38,491 bases of DNA from Gammaproteobacteria bacterium. GTDB lineage: Bacteria > Pseudomonadota > Gammaproteobacteria > Pseudomonadales > Azotimanducaceae. The stretch covers positions 1-38,491 of the forward strand of contig JAPOYI010000062.1 in the NCBI GenBank assembly GCA_026706665.1, in the 5' to 3' direction. A model generated the notes under the pieces. That model did no database searches, was not told the DNA's origin, and saw nothing but the letters and a program-made list of their open reading frames with translations. Of the stretch, positions 16,650-24,469 are shown piece by piece (the stretch's first letter is position 1; every line of letters starts with the position of its first letter). A program made the position numbers and the translations under genes.

Positions 16650-17785
16650 TCTTCCAGGGTCGACCCCGGCGAGGTCTGCGCCCTGCTCGCCGCGCTCCTC
16701 GCCCACGGCTGCAACCTCGGCCTCTACACCATGGAGAAGGTCGCGCCCGACATCGCCTACCGGCGGCTCAAGTACGTCAGTGACTGGCGTCTCGTCGAGG
16801 AGAACCAGCGCGCCGCGCTCGCCGCCATCGTCCACGGCATCTCCCGCCTCGACGCCGCCGGCCATTGGGGCGACGGCACGACGTCGGCCAGCGACGGGCA
16901 GCGCTTCGCCATGCCCCAGAAGGTGCTGCAGCGGACCTACAGCACCCGCTTCAACGACTTCGCGCTCGAGTTCCATTCCTTCGTCGCCGACAACTACGCC
17001 TCGTTCTACAGCCGCCCGATCGAGTGCACCGACCGCGACGTGTCCTTCGTGCTCGACGGCGTCCTCTACCACGAGAGCGACCTCGACCTCGAAGAGCACT
17101 ACACCGACACCCACGGCTACACCGAGATCAACTTCGCCGCCTTCGGCATGATCGGCATGCGGTTCTGCCCCCGCATCCGCAGCCTGCACCGCCAGCGCAT
17201 CTACTGCGCCGACCCCGACCGCGACCACGGCGTCCTCGAGCCGGTCCTCCAGCGCGCCGGTGGGCCGTGAACTTCCGCCTCATCGCCGAGCAGTGGGACC
17301 GCATCGGCCAGTTCTACGCGGCGTTCCCCGCCGGCCACGCCACCGCATCGGCCGCGCTGCAACGGCTCAACCGCTTCCAGGCCTCGAACCGCTTCTACGC
17401 CGCCAACCGGGAGCTCGGCCGGGCGCTGAAGACCGAGTTCGTGCTGCAGTACATGTCCGAGCCGCAGCTGCGGGCGAAGGTACGGCGAGGCCTGCTCAAG
17501 GTCGAGCAGCTCCACGCCCTGGCGCGGGCCGTCTACTACGGGCAGCGGGGGCGCATCAGCGCCCGCGAGGTCTACGACCAGGTGAACGCGTGCTCGTGCC
17601 TGACGCTGATCCTCGCCTGCATCGTCTACTGGCAGGCCCGGGAGATCTCACGGCTGGCCGCCGCGCCGGACTTCCCGTTCGACCCCGACCTGCTGCGTCA
17701 CGTCAGCCCGATCGAGTGGAAGAACGTCGTCCTCTACGGCGAGATCAAGATCGACCCCGCCAAGCTCACGAGGCGGCGCCCTTAG
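16650..17785 (+). pseudogene. Tn3-family transposase, 3' half with one frameshift
   Basis: The plus strand encodes the catalytic half of a Tn3 transposase: NLGLYTMEKVAPDIAYRRLK, WRLVEENQRAALAAIV, GDGTTSASDGQRF with the first catalytic Asp, VLDGVLYHESDLDLEEHYTD followed by THGYTEINFA with the second, then after a frameshift at about 17262 KTEFVLQYMSEPQLRAKV, EQLHALARAVYYGQRG and HVSPIEWKNVVLYGE. The N-terminal 600 or so residues are missing and no terminal inverted repeat was found. It ends 7 bp from the 3' end of the convergent zinc-ribbon gene. It indicates past Tn3-type transposition at the edge of the ParA module. Confidence 0.85.
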
Positions 17786-17791
17786 CGTGTA

Positions 17792-18712
17792 TCAGAACAC
17801 GAATGTTGTCGGTACCCTGAAGACGTCGAGCAGCTCGCGCTCGAGTGCGATCGTCCGGATGGTCGGCGCTGGCGCAGCGCAGCGCCAGCAAGGAGGGCCG
17901 CTCGGCACACGTGGCGGCGACTGCAGCCCGCGGCCGCACTCGCAGCAAATGCGCTCGCTGTGCTCGCTGACCAGGGCGGCGATCCCCCAGCAGTAGGCGT
18001 CGAAGTTGTGCGCCGCGATCGACAGGCGGGACTCCCGCCCGCTCCGGCCACCGCCCCGGGAGATCCTGACGACCCGGACCGGCCGCGCCTGGCCTTCGCA
18101 CTGCATCGGCAACACCAGGGAGAAGAACGCGCGGATCAGCGGGCACCACCCGGGCGCGCCGTGCATCGTCCACCACTGCAGATCGTAGATTCCGCCCACG
18201 CCCTCCCCCGGGCACCGAGCGTCCCCGTCGGTCGCCGGCCACCCGTCCCCGACGTCGCGCCCCTCCATCAAGGCACTGAGGTTCCCGTCGGGGAGGACGT
18301 CCTCGATGACGGGCGCGGAGCGGTAGTCGTAGAGCCGATCGGCCTCCGGATCCGGGGCCTCGCGGTCGACGTCGCGCTGCCGGCGCCAGGGCGGCCGCGG
18401 CAGGACCTCATCGTCCACCGAGCGGCAGGCCTCGCAGCGCGTCGTGCGCGTCCGCGGGCCAGCCAGGCGCACCGGATCGCCCGGCCCGCCGCACCGATCG
18501 CAGATCTCCGCGCTGACGGCGTGTACGGCGGCCGCGACGCCGCGCGCACGCTCGGACCAGCTCGAGCGGATGTCCAGCAGCAGCCGGCCACGCACGTCGA
18601 CCGCAGCGCCGTGGACGCGCGCCCGCTCCGCAACCGATCCGGACCGGCGCCGGAACCGCGTAGCCGCAATCCGCGCCGATCGCGCGAGGTCGACCCAGCC
18701 CGGAGGGATCAT
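17792..18712 (-). CDS. Zinc-ribbon protein of unknown function
   Basis: A 306-aa protein. I place the start at ATG 18712 (MIPPGWVDLARSARI); TTG 18718 is the longer alternative. Two CxxC pairs suggest metal binding: CDRCGGPGDP with a later RCEACRS, and near the C-terminus CCECGRG with CWRCAAP. The middle (YDLQWWTMHGAPGWCPLI) is aromatic-rich. The last residues TIALERELLDVFR are shared with the separate 74-aa protein at 21214-21438 and are followed here by an unrelated PTTFVF end. Its 3' end therefore looks recombined or truncated. It is divergent from parA with only 26 bp between likely start codons. Function unknown. Confidence 0.65.
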   Translation of the reverse strand: MIPPGWVDLARSARIAATRFRRRSGSVAERARVHGAAVDVRGRLLLDIRSSWSERARGVAAAVHAVSAEICDRCGGPGDPVRLAGPRTRTTRCEACRSVDDEVLPRPPWRRQRDVDREAPDPEADRLYDYRSAPVIEDVLPDGNLSALMEGRDVGDGWPATDGDARCPGEGVGGIYDLQWWTMHGAPGWCPLIRAFFSLVLPMQCEGQARPVRVVRISRGGGRSGRESRLSIAAHNFDAYCWGIAALVSEHSERICCECGRGLQSPPRVPSGPPCWRCAAPAPTIRTIALERELLDVFRVPTTFVF

Positions 18713-18721
18713 CACCAACCC

Positions 18722-18731
18722 ATGCTACCAT
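18722..18731. promoter_or_regulatory. Overlapping divergent -10 boxes
   Basis: ATGCTACCAT (18722-18731) contains TACCAT on the plus strand and TAGCAT on the minus strand, overlapping by two bases. Each would start transcription just before a start codon: ATG 18739 of parA and ATG 18712 of the zinc-ribbon gene. Both transcripts would be leaderless or nearly so and the promoters mutually exclusive. Pattern-based inference. Confidence 0.4.
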
Positions 18732-19398
18732 GGCGTCAATGCAGTACGTGATCGGAGTCGTGGCGCAGAAGGGCGGCACCGGCAAGTCCACGCTGGCCCG
18801 TCTCGCGGCTCGCGCCCAGCTCGGCCTCGACGTCCTCATCGCCGACCTCGACACCCAACAAACCACCTGCACCGACTGGGCGGCCGACCGGGCCAAGGCC
18901 GGGATCGAGCCGCGCATCGACGCCGAGCCGTTCCCGTACGTCCGGCGCGCGCTCAAGAAGGGCCGCGACCGCGACGCCATCGTCCTCGACGGCCGGCCGC
19001 ACGCCTCGGACCAGACCACGGAGATCGCCCGGGCGGCCCACGAGATCGTCATCCCGACGGGGCAGACGCTCGACGACCTCCGGCCCGCCGTCGCGCTCGC
19101 CCACGACCTGGCCGACGCCGGCATCAAGCCGCGCCTGATCTCCTGCGCCGCCCTGAAGACGACGCGAAGCGTCGCGGAGCTGACAGTAACCAGGACCTAC
19201 CTCGCAGAGGCCGGCTACACGGTGCTCGACGGCGACATCCCGCTCTCGACGGCCTACGGCATCGCCCACGACGCCGGAAGAGCGCTGAGCGCGACGCCCT
19301 ACCCGACGCTCAACCAGCGCGCCGAGCTCCTCGCCCGCCCCATCGTCGACCGCGCCCGCGCCGCGGTCGCCCACGAGCGGGCAGCCGCAGCCCGATGA
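18730..19398 (+). CDS. parA: ParA-family partition ATPase
   Basis: A 222-aa deviant-Walker ATPase. Walker A is KGGTGKST (residues 14-21) with the signature first Lys; Walker A-prime is LIADLDTQQTT; the Walker B strand reads DAIVLDGRP. The N-terminus QYVIGVVAQKGGTGKST is typical of short ParA proteins of plasmids and integrative elements, without an N-terminal DNA-binding extension. ATG 18739 (Met4) may be the true start given the -10 box at 18726. Its TGA overlaps the next ATG (ATGA), so the small downstream protein is its probable partner. Expected role: ATP-dependent partitioning or positioning of an element. Confidence 0.9.
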   Translation: MASMQYVIGVVAQKGGTGKSTLARLAARAQLGLDVLIADLDTQQTTCTDWAADRAKAGIEPRIDAEPFPYVRRALKKGRDRDAIVLDGRPHASDQTTEIARAAHEIVIPTGQTLDDLRPAVALAHDLADAGIKPRLISCAALKTTRSVAELTVTRTYLAEAGYTVLDGDIPLSTAYGIAHDAGRALSATPYPTLNQRAELLARPIVDRARAAVAHERAAAAR

Positions 19399-19631
19399 GT
19401 GGCGCGCGGAACCGCAAGGGAGCCCCGGCGGCGCGGGGCACGACGGGGCGGCCGATCGCGGCCGACCGCCGGCCAGCTACCGAGAAGACGATGCCGATCC
19501 AGGTGTGGGTGCCACCAGCGGTTTTCGAAGCCTTCAGCGAGCGCGCCGGCGCGGACTTCGGCTTCAAGAAGGGGGCCAAGTCGCAGCTCTTCCTCGAAAT
19601 GTGGCGCCGGTACAATGGTTCCATGGGATGA
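19395..19631 (+). CDS. Small partner of ParA, possible ribbon-helix-helix
   Basis: A 78-aa protein coupled to parA by an ATGA overlap. The N-terminal about 30 residues are basic and unstructured (ARNRKGAPAARGTTGRP), followed by a compact module: IQVWVPPAVFEAFSERA, FGFKKGAKSQLFLEMWRRY. One beta strand, then two helices with a GxKS-type turn, is the pattern of ribbon-helix-helix DNA-binding proteins that serve as centromere-binding partners of short ParAs. The call rests on pattern and position, not on a family match. Its stop overlaps the start of the Uma2-like gene (ATGA). Confidence 0.6.
   Translation: MSGARNRKGAPAARGTTGRPIAADRRPATEKTMPIQVWVPPAVFEAFSERAGADFGFKKGAKSQLFLEMWRRYNGSMG
19611..19616 (+). 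promoter_or_regulatory. Possible internal -10 before the Uma2-like gene
   Basis: TACAAT at 19611-19616 lies 11 bp before ATG 19628, inside the 3' end of the preceding gene. It is a good -10 match and could give a separate, almost leaderless transcript of the Uma2-like gene. No -35 was identified. Confidence 0.3.
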
Positions 19632-20206
19632 AAGCAGGGATGACAACTACACCCGCCGCGCCGATGGACCAGTACCTGCTCACACGGCTCGAGTACGACC
19701 GAGCCGTCGACGCCGGCGCCTTCCGGCCCGGAGCCCGGCTCGAGCTAATCGAAGGGAAGCTGCACGCGATGACACCGCAGGGGACGGCGCACACGACCGG
19801 CTTGCACCTGGTGGCCAACTACCTGCGTGAGGCCTTCGGCCCCGGGCACGTCATCCGGATCCAGAACCCGCTCGCCATCGGCGACTACTCGGAGCCGGAA
19901 CCCGACATCGCCGTCGTCGCCGGCAACGTCCGCGACTACCGGCACGTCCACCCGACGGCCGCGCACCTCGTCGTCGAGGTGGCGCAGACCTCGCTCGCGG
20001 ACGACCGGATCGTCAAGCAGGCGCTCTACGCCTCCTGCGGCATCCCGGAGTACTGGATCCTCGCGATCCCCGAGGACCGGCTCGAGGTCTACCGCGAGCC
20101 CGAGGGGGACCGCTACCGCTGCGTGAAACACCTAGTCGCCGGTGACCAGGTCGCGCCGCTCGCGCGGCCGGACGCCTTGGTCGCCGTCGAGGACCTGCTG
20201 CCGTAG
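19628..20206 (+). CDS. Uma2-family (DUF820) nuclease-fold protein
   Basis: A 192-aa protein from ATG 19628, chosen for the ATGA overlap with the preceding stop (ATG 19640 or 19664 also possible). It has the restriction-endonuclease-like core of the Uma2 family: YDRAVDAGAF, LELIEGKLHAMTP with the first acidic residue, HTTGLHLVANYLREAF, SEPEPDIAVVAG with the catalytic-type Asp, HLVVEVAQTSLADDR and the later Lys, then YASCGIPEYWILAIPEDRLE. The family is very common in cyanobacteria and other multi-copy hosts, and its biological target is unknown. Here it is the third gene of a chain with ParA. Confidence 0.88.
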   Translation: MKAGMTTTPAAPMDQYLLTRLEYDRAVDAGAFRPGARLELIEGKLHAMTPQGTAHTTGLHLVANYLREAFGPGHVIRIQNPLAIGDYSEPEPDIAVVAGNVRDYRHVHPTAAHLVVEVAQTSLADDRIVKQALYASCGIPEYWILAIPEDRLEVYREPEGDRYRCVKHLVAGDQVAPLARPDALVAVEDLLP

Positions 20207-20470
20207 AGATCAGGCCCCTCGAGGGATGCCGTCTCCTGCTTCAGGCGCCGGATCAGCCGTCCCAGCCTTTGGCGTCCGCGTTTCGAGCTGGGTCGTAATC
20301 GCGCAAGGCGGACAGCTGCGCGGCCGCGGCCTCGCTCCTCCGCCGCGGCCCTTGGCCGTGATCGCCCCTCCGGCCGTGTGCAGCCCCTGCGTCCCTCCAC
20401 CGTGCCGGGGAATTCGCCGAGACGGCCCGTGAGAGCCCCGTGAGCGCACGCCGGGTTCCGACGTCCTGAC

Positions 20471-21060
20471 TGCCGGTACTCCGCCGCGTACGGCAGTCTC
20501 GTCTTCGGTATCGCGGACCTCGCGGTTGCCGCCGAGGTGGCCGGCTACTACCTGCGCGTGGTCATCGCCCTCGGCGGCCTCGCCTCCGGGCCGGCCTCGT
20601 TCAGCCTGCTGGACGACGTGATCGGCCTGACCCTCTTCGGCCTGCTCGGGATCGTGCTGCTCAACCTGTCGGCCTGGATCAACGACAAGGTGGTCTTCCG
20701 GCAGTTCGTCATCGAGCGTGAGATCGTCGAGGACCCGCAACGTCGGCGTCGGCGTCATCGAGGGAGGCAACTACGTGGCGATGGGCCTCGTCACGGTCTG
20801 GCGCGATGTCGGGCGAGGGCGGCCTGGCATCGGGGCTGGCGTTCTGGATGGGCAGCCTCGTGGCGCTCCTCGTCGCGGGGCTGCTGTACGACCGGATCAC
20901 GTCGTACGACCTCCACGACCAGATCGAGCGCGGCAACGTCGCGGTGGCGATCGCCTTCGTCGGGGTGCTCGTCGGCTTCGGCACCTTCATCCGGCTGGCC
21001 GGCGAAGGGTCTCCGTGTCCCTGAGCGTAAGCCTGACCGAGTTCGGCTACTACACCGTGG
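20471..21060 (+). pseudogene. DUF350-like membrane protein, copy 2 (broken)
   Basis: Reads AGYYLRVVIALGGLASGPAS, LLDDVIGLTLFGLLGIVLLN, LSAWINDKVVFRQFVIEREI, then a one-base frameshift near 20738; GVGVIEGGNYVAMGLVTV; a second shift near 20797 to SGEGGLASGLAFWMGSLVAL, SYDLHDQIERGNVAVAIAFV; and a third near 21009 to SLTEFGYYTVVG. It is a clear paralogue of the relic at 8384-8975, preserving more of the first half. The lesions differ between the two copies, so each decayed separately after duplication. The N-terminus before 20471 and the C-terminus after 21060 are lost. Confidence 0.72.
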
Positions 21061-21213
21061 TCGGGCGTCCCCGCCGCACCTCGCCCGCGCGCCAAGCGAG
21101 CGCGAGGCTCCGCAGGACCCGTCGTGGTCGGCATCGCGTTCGGGCATCGGATGGACCGCCACGCACCGCCGGGTCCTAGGATAGGAGCCCGAGCCAGCGC
21201 CCGTCGCCCCCGG

Positions 21214-21438
21214 TCACGCCAAGTATCGGCGGTAGTTCTCGCGGGCGAGTTGGGTGTCGGCCTCTCGGATGCGCCGGTCCTCGTCCGTCTCGCGGCACCG
21301 CGGCGTGGCGCCCTCGTACAGACAGGTCGCCAGCGCCTCAACCTCGGCCGCCGTCGCCGACGGGCCGAGACGGGACCGCGCGTTCTGGCGGAAGACGTCG
21401 AGCAACTCGCGCTCAAGAGCAATCGTCCAGATCGTCAC
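21214..21438 (-). CDS. 74-aa protein sharing its start with the zinc-ribbon gene's end
   Basis: A GTG-started small helical protein: TIWTIALERELLDVFRQNAR, AAEVEALATCLYEGATPRC, READTQLARENYRRYL. Its first about 15 codons match the last codons of the 17792-18712 gene almost base for base, after which the two diverge. It may be a free-standing small gene, or the detached C-terminal end of a second zinc-ribbon gene. No family recognised. Confidence 0.5.
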   Translation of the reverse strand: MTIWTIALERELLDVFRQNARSRLGPSATAAEVEALATCLYEGATPRCRETDEDRRIREADTQLARENYRRYLA

Positions 21439-21498
21439 CAGGGGACCTCCACGTGCATCGCCCGCTCGCGGTCAAGCCGCCGGGTTCCCACAAACAGC

Positions 21499-21526
21499 GA
21501 GGGCCGGCCCGTTCGGGCGGGCCCTC
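21499..21526. terminator. GC-rich terminator-like hairpin
   Basis: GAGGGCCGGCCCG at 21499-21511 pairs with CGGGCGGGCCCTC at 21514-21526 with a single mismatch, giving a 13-bp stem around TT (or an effective GTTC loop). On the minus strand it is followed by GCTGTTTGTG, a weak T-rich tail. It would separate the 74-aa gene from the decayed genes upstream of it on the minus strand. Directionality is uncertain. Confidence 0.5.
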
Positions 21527-21763
21527 GGTCTCCGCTCCTCGCTGCCGCGAGATCCGCTAGACCGGGGTCCGCGCCGGGACACTCCGGTCCTGAGCGCAGT
21601 GGCAGCCGGTCGAGCTATCCCTGCCAAGGACTTGACCGCCCGCTGTGCGAGGAAACCGCCCATAGTGATCCGGCGCTCCCCGCGGGCCCAGCCAAGCCCC
21701 AACCTGGATCCTAGCATCGCAGCGCCGAAGCCTGACAAGCCCGCGGAGCCCCAGCTCCAGCTA

Positions 21764-22139
21764 CTACCGCGCCTCCTGGCCTACGTCGGCGGCGATCCCG
21801 AGCGCGTACCGCCCGATCGCGGCATTTTCCAGGAATGCCTCGACCTCAAGTTCGGCGCCAAGGTCATTTTCCCCGTGCCCTACCGCGGCGAGGGCACCGG
21901 ACGACAGCAGAGCGGCAAGCCGCGCCGAGTCCGGGCGGCCACGGTGCACCACGTGTGCTGGATGCTTTACGGCCGCGCCGCCCCTGTACCCACCGGCACT
22001 CTCTGTCCTTTTCGTGCCCCGTAGCTCCACCGCCACGTTCCCGCTGTCGATCGCGATGTCGATCTCATCCGCGCTCATCGTTCGCAGCGCTGCCCAGTGA
22101 CCTGCGTACTGGATCGCATACAACCGCGGTCTCCCCTTG
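21764..22139 (-). other. Possible coding remnant, family unknown
   Basis: One minus-strand frame has protein-like stretches, YAGHWAALRTMSADEIDIAI, DSGNVAVELRGTK, and LGAELEVEAFLENAAIGRYA followed by LGIAADVGQEA, interrupted by arginine/proline-rich sequence. It looks like eroded coding DNA that once followed or was fused to the metallophosphoesterase remnant at 22140. No start or family found. Confidence 0.2.
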
Positions 22140-22455
22140 GGCGACGCGGCGGGCGATCCTGGCGTCCGCGGGCCGCTTCCCGGCGCTCGCGTCACCGCAG
22201 TCGCGCCGTAGCCGGTCGCCGGCGTACAGCGCGCTGGGCCACATCGTGTCGAACCCGGCGTCTCGGAGCCCACCGGGTGTCGGTATCGTGTCGTGGTTCC
22301 CGAGCACCAGCAGCCTCTTGCCGGGGCAGTTCCGCACCTCCAACACCACCCGCCGGTTGCGCCAGGCATCGGGGTGGGCGACGTCTCCCCGGCAGATGAT
22401 CGTCTCGTCCGGACGCACGCGCCGGCTCCATTCCCCAGAGGAGGTGGCGGTTCAT
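22140..22455 (-). pseudogene. Metallophosphoesterase remnant 1
   Basis: Reads MNRHLLWGMEPA then, one frame over, RPDETIICRGDVAHPDAW, CPGKRLLVLGNHDTIPTPGG, LRDAGFDTMWPSALYAGDRL. The GDV and GNHD blocks are calcineurin-like phosphoesterase metal-binding motifs. The preceding DxH block and the C-terminal GHxH block are absent. It is a truncated, frameshifted relative of the gene at 22510-23444. Confidence 0.7.
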
Positions 22456-22509
22456 CGGTCCATCGTGATCGCGCCCTCCGGGCTCGCGCCTGTCTGCCTT
22501 TCCGTTCCG

Positions 22510-23444
22510 TCAGTTCTGCAACTGCTGCAGCAGGTCATCCATCCGTTGCGGCATCCACGCTGTCTGCTCCACGCACACGTCGACCCGGTGGGGCCCGGCC
22601 GCCGGGTGCCCGTGGATGTGACCGTGCACGTTCACCGCTCCCGGCGGGACCTCGCCCAACGGTGCGTGCGAGAGCGCGAGCGGGGTCCTGCGGCGTAGAC
22701 TGCGGCCGCGCACACGGCGTCGAAACCGACGTCGCGAAGCTCCCGGGTGTGATGGGCGTTGTGGTTGCCGAGCACGAGCCATCGCTTCCCCGGGCACCGC
22801 CGCAGTCGGTCGATCAGGCTGCTGTTGCGCCAGGCTGCGGTGACGGCTACGTCGCCCAGGCAGATGATCGTGTCCTCGGGTTTGACGACTCGTTCCCACT
22901 TGCCGAGCAGGTACGCGTTCATCCGCTTCACGCTCAGGAACGCCCGATTCCACCTCGTACGAGCACTGCTATCCCTCACGTGCAGGTCCGACCAGATCCA
23001 CGTGTGTTCCGGCGGTGTGTCTATCACCGGTACCGACAGGCGCGCCATCAGCGCCTCGATCAGCGTCTCGCCATCCATGTATCCGGTGGGGTCACTGTGG
23101 TGCCCGAACTCTCGTTCCAGTTGTCTTGCCCACGCCGTCCGCAGGGCCTTGGCCTGTTCCAACCGCCTGGCGCGTTCGGTTGCTGACACCTCTCGCGGAC
23201 CTGCTTCCTCCCCACCGGCACGAGGCGGTCGATTCGTCAGCAGTCTCCGGTCGACTTTCCCGAGCGCGACCTCCTCGTTGCGGAGCTGTTCGTCGACCCC
23301 GTCCGCCCGGCTTCGAACCTCCAGCGTGCGGTCTCCTTCTGCGCAGGTCGAGCGAACCTCCGCGCCGCACTCCGGCCGCGACCACCGCACACGAGCCCCG
23401 CATGTGACGAGCCCGGATTCACCGGCGCGGCGGTCGCGCCCCAA
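22510..23444 (-). pseudogene. Metallophosphoesterase with a single frameshift
   Basis: All metal-ligand blocks of a calcineurin-like phosphoesterase are present: TWIWSDLHVRD (D-x-H), TIICLGDVAV, WLVLGNHNAHHTRELR, then after a -1 frameshift in a CCCC run at about 22682-22685 PLALSHAPLGEVPPGAVNVH and GHIHGH. The longest first frame begins at 23444; the N-terminal 130 residues are variable (an Arg/Glu-rich helical region) and the true start may be lower. The second frame ends at 22510. One base would restore a full-length enzyme, so this could be a recent mutation, a programmed shift or a sequencing error. Substrate is unknown; similar proteins hydrolyse nucleotides or phosphodiesters. Confidence 0.75.
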
Positions 23445-23479
23445 ACGAAACGCTGCGCCCGACGTGTGAGCGCGCGGCG

Positions 23480-23740
23480 CGGTGCCGGGTCCAGCCGGTC
23501 GTGGATACCGGTCGCGTAGTCGACGTCAGCGCCCTGGGAAGCTCGCTTGGGAGCCTCTCGTCGGCCCGGGGCGGTGCCGGGGCGGTGCCGGCGCGGCACG
23601 ATGACGACCCTGAAGCCGCGACGGTGCGCGGCCGGTACCTTGTCGCGGATCCCCCGCTGGAAAGCGCCCGGCCGGCGGCATCGATCGCGCCTGTCATGGC
23701 CAAAGCGCCCCGGACCGGGAATTCGGCGGAGCGTGGCCGC
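23480..23740 (-). pseudogene. Lon protease C-terminal scrap
   Basis: Two interleaved minus-strand frames give FPVRGALAMTGAIDAAGRAL, then GIRDKVPAAHRRGFRVVIVP, and ADVDYATGIHDRLDPAP. These correspond to the Lon sequence around the catalytic Lys (GGIREKVLAAHR) and the C-terminal VHYxxxIDExLDLAL motif. The catalytic Ser block is gone. It is the third Lon-related sequence in the window. Confidence 0.55.
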
Positions 23741-23779
23741 GGCTGTGCCCGGGTACATGGCATCCAGCCCGCTCACCTC

Positions 23780-24457
23780 TGTGCGCTCGGGAGTTGCGCC
23801 CACCCAGGCCGCGATCCAGCGTGCCACTCGGTCCGCCTCGTACTTCACGTGACCGTTCTCAAGGATCACTGCAGTCGTCCGCTCCGGCGGGCCCGCTTGC
23901 CTCCGCCGAGTTGTCGAGAGGGGCCAGCTCGTCGAAGCTGGCCGTCGTCTCTGTCCGCGCGAGGAGCGCCTGTCGATGCCGATCGCGCACCAGCTACGGA
24001 TCGACCCACGGCCCAAGCCACGGGCCGAGGCGATGCCGCCTCAGCGCGTCCTGGGTCGGCCTCGACCCGGCCGTGGATCCGCTCGATGTTGATCGCCGGC
24101 GTCTGGTGCCGATGAAGTACGCGCGGATGCGGTAGCCGGTCGTCGTCGCGTGCTCGACCGGTGCCCGCGAGAGCTCATCCGCGCAAGTCGTTTTCATGCC
24201 GAAGTCGTCCCGTCTGGCCATCTCGATGTGCTCGGCAATCAGTTCGTCCGCGCGCCTGCGCGCATCGTCGGTGTTCCAGTCGCCGACCCCATCGGCTACT
24301 CACTCCGGGTCGAAGAGCCGGTCCGGTAGCGGCTCCCGTCGCAATCGTCGCCAACTGCTCTTGCCGGCGCCGTCGGCGCCCAGGAGGGTCAGCTCAGGCT
24401 CCGTAGACCGGTCCCGCCCCTGTGCGTGGCGGCCGATCTGTCCCGCTGGTGGGCTCA
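23780..24457 (-). pseudogene. Zeta-toxin-like ATPase/kinase remnant
   Basis: Reading frames from 24457 downward give ELTLLGADGAGKSSWRRL (Walker A), EPLPDRLFDPE then an in-frame TGA, VADGVGDWNTDDARRRADEL, IAEHIEMARRDDFGMKTT, TGYRIRAYFIGTR, LVRDRHRQALLAR, SFDELAPLDNS and AVILENGHVKYEADRVARWI. This is the order of COG4185/zeta-toxin-like kinases. At least four frameshifts or stops break it. Its start is 13 bp downstream of the J-like membrane-protein gene, on the same strand. Confidence 0.65.
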
Positions 24458-24469
24458 TCGCACGTCGTT

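Noticed and set aside
15541-17151. A 536-codon plus-strand open frame
   Set aside because: It lies antisense to the Lon relic and in the wrong frame over the Tn3 relic; arginine-rich, no family motifs.
20216-20225. CCCTCGAGGG palindrome after the Uma2-like gene as terminator
   Set aside because: Perfect palindrome without a loop or T-run; a 10-base palindrome is expected by chance in this much GC-rich sequence.
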